A stretch of DNA of 13,199 nt, from assembly GCA_002361535.1 (NCBI GenBank), contig DETG01000021.1, positions 1-13,199 on the forward strand, given 5' to 3'. The stretch comes from Prevotella sp. UBA3294. Its GTDB lineage: Bacteria; Bacteroidota; Bacteroidia; Bacteroidales; Bacteroidaceae. A model generated the notes under the pieces. That model saw only the letters and a list, made by a program, of their open reading frames with translations. It did no database searches and was not told the DNA's origin. A program made the position numbers and the translations under genes. Positions 7,522 to 13,199 of the stretch are shown piece after piece. Every line of letters starts with the position of its first letter. Within the stretch, counting starts at the first letter, position 1.

Positions 7522-8817
7522 ATGAAAAGACTTGTATTTTCTTTGTTGGCTCTCGCGAGCCTGACGGCATCAGCACAGTTTGGTGCCCAGAGAGGAAATC
7601 CCATCGTACCTTCAGTAGCTGCAGAGGCAGAGGATTTCAAACCTGCTATCACCAATCAGGAGAACAAGCAGTTCCCGGCAGTGAACTCCAAACGTCAGGT
7701 TCGTGCACAGATCACTGCTCCCCAAGCTACTTTCGTTGGCCTCGACATCGCCGGTAAGATCTATGAGATGACGAAAGATGAGAACGGTGTATGGACTGGT
7801 ACTTCAGAGCCACAGGACGAAGGCTTCCACTACTACCAGCTGAACATCGACGGTGCAAACGTACCCGATCCGAACAGTTTGTATTACTATGGTGCCAGCC
7901 GTTGGGGCAGCGGCATCGAGATTCCTTCTGCCGATCAGGATTTCTGGCAGGTGAAGAATGTGCCGCAGGGTACCATGAGCGAGGTTTTCTATTGGTCAAC
8001 CTACACCGAGCAGATGCGCCGCTGTCATGTCTATCTGCCACACGAGTACTTCACCAATCCCACGAAGAAGTTCCCCGTTCTGTATCTCCAGCACGGCATG
8101 GGTGAGAACGAGTACGGATGGGCCGAGCAGGGACACACCGCACAGATCATGGATAACCTGATTGCCGAAGGAAAGGCCGTTCCCTGCATCATCGTGATGG
8201 ACAATGGTCTGAACACACGCCGTCCCGGTGAACCCGCAGGCTTTGGCGGCTTCGGTGGTGGACAGCGCCCTCAGGCCGCTCCGGGAGCACGTCCGCAAGG
8301 ACAACGCCCGCAAGGTGCTCCCCAAGGTATGCGTCCGCGCCAGCAGGGGGCTCCCGGACAAGGTGGTCAGCGCCCGCAGGGAGGTCGTCGCGGCTTCGGT
8401 GGTTTCTCCGAGGGGTTCAAGAACGTACTCTTTAATGATATCATCCCGATGGTTGAGAAGAACTACCGCGTGATTGCCGATGCACAGCACCGAGCCTATG
8501 CCGGATTGTCTATGGGTGGTATGCAGGCACGTGAGATCACGCTGGCCAACCCCGAGAAGTTCGCTTACGTGGGATCCTTCAGCAGCGGCGCATGGAACGT
8601 TGATCAAGTGAAGAACGCTGAAGGTTTCGCCAAGAACGTCAAACTGCTATTCATGAGCGGTGGCGGCAAAGAGAACATGGGCTGTGTAGAGGCTGCCAAG
8701 AATATCAAGGAGCAACTCGGCATGAATGCCGTTGGCTATGAATCGCCCGGAACAGCACACGAGTGGCACACCTGGCGCCGTAGTCTGTATCAGTTCGCAC
8801 AACTGATGTTCAAGTAA
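7522..8817 (+). CDS. Secreted alpha/beta-hydrolase esterase (esterase D / feruloyl esterase-like)
   Basis: The product has 431 residues with a signal peptide (1-18, MKRLVFSLLALASLTASA, cut before QF). There is no lipobox and no T9SS sorting domain, so it is probably periplasmic. An N-terminal CBM48/Ig-like domain (about 57-145) precedes an esterase domain of the XynZ/Fae1A feruloyl/acetyl esterase type, which removes acyl groups from plant xylan. Motifs seen are YLPHEY, VLYLQHGMGENEYGW (oxyanion region), the nucleophile elbow GLSMGG (Ser330) and AHEWHTWR (His413). Where relatives have a GTxD acid the sequence reads GGGKEN, so Glu384 may fill that place. A Pro/Gln/Gly/Arg-rich stretch (240-297) interrupts the domain before the nucleophile. 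The gene has its own promoter and a strong terminator. Substrate cannot be read from sequence. Confidence 0.85.
   Translation: MKRLVFSLLALASLTASAQFGAQRGNPIVPSVAAEAEDFKPAITNQENKQFPAVNSKRQVRAQITAPQATFVGLDIAGKIYEMTKDENGVWTGTSEPQDEGFHYYQLNIDGANVPDPNSLYYYGASRWGSGIEIPSADQDFWQVKNVPQGTMSEVFYWSTYTEQMRRCHVYLPHEYFTNPTKKFPVLYLQHGMGENEYGWAEQGHTAQIMDNLIAEGKAVPCIIVMDNGLNTRRPGEPAGFGGFGGGQRPQAAPGARPQGQRPQGAPQGMRPRQQGAPGQGGQRPQGGRRGFGGFSEGFKNVLFNDIIPMVEKNYRVIADAQHRAYAGLSMGGMQAREITLANPEKFAYVGSFSSGAWNVDQVKNAEGFAKNVKLLFMSGGGKENMGCVEAAKNIKEQLGMNAVGYESPGTAHEWHTWRRSLYQFAQLMFK
8239..8412 (+). repeat. Low-complexity Pro/Gln/Gly/Arg repeat inside the esterase gene
   Basis: This stretch encodes residues 240-297. It is built of imperfect RPQG/APQG/GQRPQG units flanked on both sides by GFGGF motifs. 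The reading frame is kept through it, and the DNA shows matching imperfect repeats around CGCCCGCAAGG. It contains a single Ser and no other obvious phosphorylation site. It falls between strands that are close together in related esterases, so it probably forms a flexible surface loop. Confidence 0.75.
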
Positions 8818-8846
8818 TCGTGCCCCCGATAACAGAAACAACAACA

Positions 8847-8889
8847 CGAAAAAGCCCGGAAAGAAGCATGTCCTTTCCGGGCTTTTTCG
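8847..8889. terminator. Strong intrinsic terminator after the esterase gene
   Basis: CGAAAAAGCCCGGAAAG (8847-8863) and CTTTCCGGGCTTTTTCG (8873-8889) are a perfect 17-bp stem around a 9-base loop, 29 bases after the esterase stop. The arms carry A5 and T5 tracts on opposite sides of a GC-rich core, so it should stop transcription from either strand. Confidence 0.9.
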
Positions 8890-8902
8890 TTGTCTTCGTG
8901 TT

Positions 8903-8987
8903 ACAAAACAAATTGTTTTGTCATCTAAGAAAGGTCAGTTTAGGAAGTAAGAACCGTCTTCTTAGAGAACAAAACAATTTGTTTTGT
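8903..8987. repeat. 85-bp inverted repeat built from two 19-bp palindromes
   Basis: Two palindromes, ACAAAACAA-A-TTGTTTTGT (8903-8921) and ACAAAACAA-T-TTGTTTTGT (8969-8987), are each perfect 9-bp inverted repeats around one base and are exact reverse complements of each other. Just inside them TCTAAGAA (8924-8931) faces TTCTTAGA (8959-8966). The arms 8903-8931 and 8959-8987 therefore match at 27 of 29 positions around a 27-base loop. The loop edge also forms a competing small stem, TAAGAA/TTCTTA (8948-8953 with 8959-8964). It could be a REP/BIME- or MITE-like repeat, or a double operator for a dimeric regulator. The structure is seen; the class is not known. Confidence 0.8.
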
Positions 8988-9127
8988 TCTTTGAGTTCAA
9001 GGTAGGAAGACACTAAACACTTCCTGTTTGTCTCGGAAAAGGTGTGTTTTTAAAGTTGAAAGAAAAGATTTATCATGCAATGACACTTAAATTATATTAA
9101 ATATCGACAAAATTGAAAAAAAATTTG

Positions 9128-9135
9128 TACCTTTA
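9128..9135 (+). promoter_or_regulatory. Weak candidate -7 box for the ABC-exporter operon
   Basis: TACCTTTA is one base off the TAnnTTTG consensus and lies in a strongly AT-rich stretch 77 bases before the small ORF at 9212. A TTG at 9113-9115 is the nearest -33-like element, but at a short spacing of 12. It is offered because the preceding gene ends in a strong terminator, so the exporter genes need a promoter in this gap. Confidence 0.35.
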
Positions 9136-9211
9136 CCGTCAAATTAGCTCAAATACAGTTCATGTATAGAAAGCCCCCAAAAAAGCTATTAAATTTCAAT
9201 CAGTCAATAAG

Positions 9212-9478
9212 ATGAATCATTTAAGACAAGGGATACTCATCGCCATCTTCATCATCAGTGGCACAATGAGTGGTTTCGCACAGGAAGCAAAGGGCGAAAC
9301 AGGTAAATGGACTTTCGTCGGACAGCTGACGAACGCAGAAGATACGCTGTGGGTGTTTCCTACAGGAATGAGCACCACGGGTGTCCCCGCACCTCGTACC
9401 CTCGGACCTCGACAAAAGAAGCAAATAATCAAAACAACAATACAACGAAATCTTAGAAGACATTGGTCAAGAAACTGA
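9212..9478 (+). CDS. Small putative exported protein, doubtful or decayed
   Basis: This frame encodes 88 residues. It starts with a convincing signal peptide (MNHLRQGILIAIFIISGTMSGFA, cut before QEAKG). A short beta-like stretch follows (KWTFVGQLTNAEDTLWVF), and then a basic tail unlike a folded domain. Codon use resembles the neighbours up to about position 9400 and degrades after it, near the imperfect repeats CCTCGTAC/CCTCGGAC/CTCGACA. In the third frame the same DNA would continue STKEANNQNNNTTKS and stop at 9454, so a frameshift is possible. Its stop TGA overlaps an ATG of the ABC gene as TGATG (9476-9480), which would suit translational coupling. No family is recognised. It may be a real small gene, a truncated remnant, or a leader. 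Confidence 0.4.
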   Translation: MNHLRQGILIAIFIISGTMSGFAQEAKGETGKWTFVGQLTNAEDTLWVFPTGMSTTGVPAPRTLGPRQKKQIIKTTIQRNLRRHWSRN

Positions 9479-11220
9479 TGCAACAGGTGAGGCAGTTCCG
9501 AACTGCCTCCATCCTCACCCCCATCTTCACCGCTTTAGAGGTGGTGATGGGGGTTTTGATCCCATACGTCACCTCATGGATCATCGACCGCGGCATCATG
9601 GCTGGCGACATGAATAAGGTCTATCTCTTCGGTGCCCTGATGTTGGTGATGGCATTCTTCAGCATGCTCTTCGGCATCCTGTCAGGAAGATTCTCCGCAT
9701 ACGCCTCCTCGGGTTTCGCCTATAACCTTCGGAACGCGATGTACGAAAACATCCAGACTTTTTCGTTCTCGAACATCGACAAATACTCCAGTGCCGGACT
9801 GATCACCCGTATGACCACCGATGTACAGAGTCTTCAGCAAGCTTTCCAGATGCTCATGCGTATCTCAGTGCGTGCTCCGCTGAACCTGGTCTTCAGCGTC
9901 TTCATGTGTATGTTCATCAATCTGAAGATGAGTGCAATCTTCCTCGTGGCACTGGTCATCCTCGGTACAGCCTTGTACTTCATCATCTCCCGTACAGTGA
10001 AACTCTATGCCCAGGTGTTCCGTCGCTACGACGACCTGAACAATACGATGCAAGAGAACATCACCGCCATCCGCGTGGTGAAAGCTTTTGTACGAGAGGA
10101 TTTCGAGAACAAGAAATTCAGCAAAGCCACCGAAGCCCTGTATAAGCTGTTCGTCAAGACAGAGAGTCTGCAAGCCCTGAACCACCCCATCATGATGATT
10201 GTGGTCTATGGCTGTATCATTGCCCTGTCGTGGTTCGGCGCACAGTTCATTGTGATTGGTGAGCTCACTACCGGACAGCTCACCTCGTTGTTCACCTACG
10301 TGATGACCATCCTCTCCTCACTGATGATGCTGTCGATGATCTTCGTGAACCTCACCATGAGTGCTGCCAGTGCGAAACGAGTGATCGAGATCATCGATGA
10401 GAAAGCCGACATCGCCAATCCCTTAAACGATGCCGTGATGGAGGTTCAGGATGGGAGTATTGACTTTGAGAACGTCAGTTTCAGCTATCATCCCACCAAG
10501 AATGAGTCAGAGGCCGAGACATCCTATGCCATCCGCCATATCAACCTGCACATCGACAGCGGAGCTACGATCGGGATCATTGGCGGTACAGGTAGCGGAA
10601 AATCCTCTTTGGCCACACTGGTCAGTCGTCTTTACGATGCCACCCAGGGTGTAGTGAAGGTGGGGGGCGTGGATGTCAGACGATACGACCTCACCACCTT
10701 GCGTGAAGAGGTATCGATGGTATTACAGAACAACGTCCTGTTTGCCGGGACGATTCTCGACAACCTGCGCTGGGGAAAGGAAGATGCCACATTGGAAGAA
10801 TGCAAGGAAGCCTGTCGTATGGCATGTGCCGATGAGTTCATCGACCAGATGCCAGAGGGCTACAACACCTATATAGAGCAGAACGGGAGCAACGTGTCGG
10901 GAGGACAAAAGCAACGACTGTGCATTGCCCGTGCCTTTCTGAAGAAGCCGAAGATCCTGATCCTCGACGACTCCACCAGTGCCTGCGACACGTCCACTGA
11001 CGCGAAGATACAAAAGGCTTTCAGAGAGGAGCTGCCCGACATGACGAAACTCATCATCGCCCAGCGTATCCAGAGTGTGCAGTTTGCCGACCGCATCATC
11101 GTCATGCAGAGTGGACAAGTGACAGGTTTCGACACCCACGAGAACCTGCTGAAGAGCAATACCCTCTATCAGGAGATCTATCATATTCAGACCAAGGATA
11201 AGGGAGACTTTGATCATTGA
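9463..11220 (+). CDS. ABC exporter half-transporter with degenerate ATPase site (TM287-like)
   Basis: The product has 585 residues: a six-helix type IV exporter membrane domain (about 15-305) and an ABC ATPase domain (about 332-570) in the inner membrane. Motifs are Walker A GGTGSGKSS (374-382), Q-loop LQNN (Gln422), a canonical signature VSGGQ (478-482) and Walker B ILILDDS. The residue after Walker B is Asp503, not the catalytic Glu, and the switch position in IIAQR is Gln534, not His. The same pair of changes marks the degenerate half of heterodimers such as TM287/288, so this protein should partner the next gene product. Substrate is unknown; drugs or lipids are typical. The TTG start at 9463 gives MVKKLMQQVRQF, which fits the usual family N-terminus. 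The ATG at 9478 is the alternative and overlaps the upstream stop. Confidence 0.92.
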   Translation: MVKKLMQQVRQFRTASILTPIFTALEVVMGVLIPYVTSWIIDRGIMAGDMNKVYLFGALMLVMAFFSMLFGILSGRFSAYASSGFAYNLRNAMYENIQTFSFSNIDKYSSAGLITRMTTDVQSLQQAFQMLMRISVRAPLNLVFSVFMCMFINLKMSAIFLVALVILGTALYFIISRTVKLYAQVFRRYDDLNNTMQENITAIRVVKAFVREDFENKKFSKATEALYKLFVKTESLQALNHPIMMIVVYGCIIALSWFGAQFIVIGELTTGQLTSLFTYVMTILSSLMMLSMIFVNLTMSAASAKRVIEIIDEKADIANPLNDAVMEVQDGSIDFENVSFSYHPTKNESEAETSYAIRHINLHIDSGATIGIIGGTGSGKSSLATLVSRLYDATQGVVKVGGVDVRRYDLTTLREEVSMVLQNNVLFAGTILDNLRWGKEDATLEECKEACRMACADEFIDQMPEGYNTYIEQNGSNVSGGQKQRLCIARAFLKKPKILILDDSTSACDTSTDAKIQKAFREELPDMTKLIIAQRIQSVQFADRIIVMQSGQVTGFDTHENLLKSNTLYQEIYHIQTKDKGDFDH

Positions 11221-11289
11221 ACTATGAACTTTGAACTATGAACTATGAACTTTGAACTATGAACTTTGAACTATGAACTTTGAACTATG
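11220..11289 (+). repeat. Ten tandem heptamers AACT(A/T)TG between the two ABC genes
   Basis: Ten uninterrupted 7-base units run from the last base of the first ABC stop codon to the last base of the second ABC start codon. Their order by the variable base is A,T,A,A,T,A,T,A,T,A. No other base differs. The array fills the whole 66-base gap between the genes. Each AACTATG unit offers an ATG, and every frame is closed by TGA within the array, giving chains of five-codon mini-frames (MNFEL or MNYEL) that overlap as ATGA. Short arrays of this kind can change copy number by slippage. Confidence 0.97.
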
Positions 11290-13199
11290 CCACCAAGAAT
11301 GAACATGGGTCCCGGCGGAAGAGGCGGGCACGGCGGAAGGAACATGGGCATTGCCAAGATGCCCAAGGGCGGCACACGGATGATCATGCGTCTGCTGAGA
11401 TATGTAGCGGTCAACTACAAATGGTCGTTACTTGCAGTATTGGTATGTATTCTCATCACCTCGGTGACAACCCTCACCTCTACCCTCTTCACCCGCACAC
11501 TGATAGATGACTACATCCTTCCGCTCACCCAGATGGAACAGCCCGACTTCCATCCCTTAGCACAGGCCCTGATGAAACTTGCTGCCGTTCTGCTGACGGG
11601 TGCAGCCTGTGCCTATATCCACAGCCGACTGATGATCAATGTGAGTCAGGGCACCCTCAAACGACTGCGCATCGATGTGTTCAGTCACATGCAACAGCTG
11701 CCCATCAAGTATTTCGACACCCATGCCCACGGTAATATCATGTCGGTATATACCAACGACATCGATACCTTGCGGCAGATGATCAGTTCCATGCCCAACC
11801 TCTTCTCCTCACTGGTCACCATCATACTGACCCTGACGAGTATGGTCGTACTCAGCCTTCCCCTCACCATCCTCACCATCCTGATGTCGTTCATCATGAT
11901 CTTCACCACCCGGTGGTTGGGAAGTCGCTCGTCTAAGTTCTTCTATGCCCAGCAAAGCCATTTGGGGAACATGAACGGTTTTGTGGAGGAGATGCTGACA
12001 GGACAGAAAGTGGTGAAGATCTTCTGTCATGAGGACGAGGCCGTCAGACAGTTCCGGGATCTGAACGAACAACTGCGCAGCAGTGCCTACAATGCCAACC
12101 GCGTAGCCAACATCGTCATGCCCGTTAACGGGAATCTGTCGAACCTGATCTATGTGATGACCGCCATCTTCGGAGCGATGCTTGCCTTGCGCTACACTGC
12201 TGCTGCCACCCCACTGGCATCTCCGATGACACCACTTGCCGGGGAGATTCTGCCCATCACGTCGGCTCTCACCGTGGGAACACTCGTCAGTTTCCTCACA
12301 CTCATCAAGAACTTCACCCGACCGGTATCCGAGGTATCCAACCAAATCAACAGTATCATCAATGCCGTGGCTGGTGCCATGCGTGTATTCGATGTGCTCG
12401 ATGCAGAGCCAGAGAAAGAAGAGCATGCCCATGTCACATTGGTGAATGCCAAGGAAAATGCCGACGGTACCCTTACAGAGAGTAAGGAACACACTGGCAT
12501 CTGGGCATGGAAGACCACCGACGGACTGGTACGTCAGCGTGGTGAGGTTGATTTCTTCGGTGTTGACTTCAGCTATCCCGTGATCCGTGACGACGGTACG
12601 GAAGGACTGGGACGTCAGGTACTATTTGACATCGAGATGGATACCGATGCCGGTCAGAAGATCGCGTTGGTGGGCGGTACAGGTGCCGGCAAAACCACCA
12701 TCACCAATCTCATCAACCGCTTCTACGATATCCAAGACGGTAAGATTCTTTACGACGGCATTAATATCAACACCATCAGCCGTCAGGAACTGCGCCGTTC
12801 TCTGGGCATGGTGCTTCAGGAGACCCATCTGTTCACTGGGACGGTCATGGAGAATATCCGTTACGGACGGTTGGAGGCTACCGATGAGGAATGTATCGCT
12901 GCAGCCAAGCTGGTACATGCCGACGACTTCATCACCCGTCTGGGAGAAGGCTACCAGACCATGCTCACTGGTGACGGTGGCAACCTGTCACAAGGAGAAC
13001 GACAGCTCATCGCCATCGCCCGTGCTGCCGTGGCCAATCCACCTGCCTTGATCCTCGATGAAGCCACCAGTAGCATCGACACCCACACCGAACAGTTGGT
13101 GCAGCAAGGTATGGACTCTCTGATGCAGGGGCGCACCACCTTCGTCATTGCCCACCGTCTCAGTACCATCCGCAATGCCGACTGGATCATGGTGATGGA
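11287..13199 (+). CDS. ABC exporter half-transporter with consensus ATPase site (TM288-like), right end cut off
   Basis: The frame is open for 637 codons from the ATG at 11287 to the window edge, covering nearly the whole protein. It has a Gly/Arg/Met-rich N-terminus (1-30), a membrane domain (about 40-350) and an ATPase domain from about 418. Motifs are Walker A GGTGAGKTT (463-471), Q-loop VLQET, a divergent signature LSQGE (567-571), Walker B ALILDEATS with catalytic Glu592, and the switch His623 in IAHRLS. This complements the degenerate first half: its Walker motifs pair with the first protein's intact VSGGQ to give one working ATP site. An extra polar segment (about 373-417) joins the membrane and ATPase domains. 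The start codon is the end of the heptamer array; an ATG four codons later (11299) is an alternative. Confidence 0.93.
   Translation, partial: MPPRMNMGPGGRGGHGGRNMGIAKMPKGGTRMIMRLLRYVAVNYKWSLLAVLVCILITSVTTLTSTLFTRTLIDDYILPLTQMEQPDFHPLAQALMKLAAVLLTGAACAYIHSRLMINVSQGTLKRLRIDVFSHMQQLPIKYFDTHAHGNIMSVYTNDIDTLRQMISSMPNLFSSLVTIILTLTSMVVLSLPLTILTILMSFIMIFTTRWLGSRSSKFFYAQQSHLGNMNGFVEEMLTGQKVVKIFCHEDEAVRQFRDLNEQLRSSAYNANRVANIVMPVNGNLSNLIYVMTAIFGAMLALRYTAAATPLASPMTPLAGEILPITSALTVGTLVSFLTLIKNFTRPVSEVSNQINSIINAVAGAMRVFDVLDAEPEKEEHAHVTLVNAKENADGTLTESKEHTGIWAWKTTDGLVRQRGEVDFFGVDFSYPVIRDDGTEGLGRQVLFDIEMDTDAGQKIALVGGTGAGKTTITNLINRFYDIQDGKILYDGININTISRQELRRSLGMVLQETHLFTGTVMENIRYGRLEATDEECIAAAKLVHADDFITRLGEGYQTMLTGDGGNLSQGERQLIAIARAAVANPPALILDEATSSIDTHTEQLVQQGMDSLMQGRTTFVIAHRLSTIRNADWIMVM

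Larger units (their letters stand above)
8890..9211. other. AT-rich intergenic region between esterase and ABC-exporter locus
   Basis: No convincing gene is present in these 322 bases. The left part holds the 85-bp nested palindromic element at 8903-8987. A weaker imperfect stem follows: AAACAC and TTCC (9015-9024) face GGAA (9035-9038) and GTGTTT (9044-9049), with a bulge and then T-rich sequence. From about 9050 to 9200 the DNA is very A+T-rich, with a poly-A run before a candidate -7 box at 9128. No riboswitch or tRNA was recognised. Confidence 0.6.

Noticed and set aside
8239..8412. Phosphorylation target of the neighbouring CotH-like kinases
   Set aside because: The CotH link was attractive because Bacillus CotH targets repetitive basic regions, but this repeat has almost no Ser, Thr or Tyr.
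7996..8607. Open frame of 203 codons on the minus strand
   Set aside because: Antisense to the esterase catalytic domain, whose motifs and codon use explain the sequence.
11220..11289. CRISPR array
   Set aside because: The repeats are seven bases, directly adjoining, with no spacers and no cas genes nearby.
11280..11510. Alternative TTG-start frame across the beginning of the second ABC gene
   Set aside because: It is out of frame with the clear ABC transporter sequence and encodes an unlikely Arg/His-rich peptide.
11809..12492. Open frame of 227 codons on the minus strand
   Set aside because: Antisense to the membrane domain of the second ABC subunit; composition biased towards His/Asp/Gly as expected from a complemented membrane protein.

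Overview
All genes in this window read on the + strand. The sequence looks like a chromosome segment of a Bacteroidales bacterium, most likely Prevotella or a close relative. The reasons are: T9SS-type C-terminal sorting domains on two secreted proteins; promoter boxes close to the Bacteroidetes -7 consensus TAnnTTTG; starts without a Shine-Dalgarno sequence; the HU / small basic protein / RNase G gene order; and a Bacteroidetes-style paired ABC exporter. The genus is inference.

Layout. Positions 1-1971 hold an information-processing block: the end of an HU/IHF-family DNA-binding protein, a 29-residue very basic protein, and a complete RNase E/G-family ribonuclease (rng) closed by a strong intrinsic terminator. 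A perfect 14-bp inverted repeat spans the stop codon of the small gene and lies in the rng leader.

Positions 1972-8889 hold a secreted-protein block. Two tandem paralogues share the order signal peptide, lamin-tail-like domain, chitobiase-type beta domain, CotH-kinase domain, beta domain and T9SS sorting domain. They are followed by a secreted alpha/beta-hydrolase esterase with a Pro/Gln/Gly/Arg-rich insert near its active site. Each of the three has its own candidate promoter, and strong hairpins follow the first and third, so they look like neighbouring single-gene units, not one operon.

Positions 8890-9211 are an AT-rich gap carrying an 85-bp nested palindromic element and a weak promoter. 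Next come a doubtful 88-residue exported small protein and two half-transporters of a heterodimeric ABC exporter. The first half has a degenerate catalytic site (Asp for the catalytic Glu, Gln for the switch His) and the second is canonical, as in the TM287/288 class. They are separated by ten head-to-tail copies of AACT(A/T)TG, the last of which contains the start codon of the second gene. The second gene runs off the right end.

The most unusual signals are the heptamer array between the ABC genes, the nested palindrome at 8903-8987, the inverted repeat at the small-gene/rng junction, and the tandem CotH-kinase pair in what appears to be a non-sporulating lineage. I saw no CRISPR array, tRNA, rRNA or insertion sequence. 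No novel system can be claimed from sequence alone.
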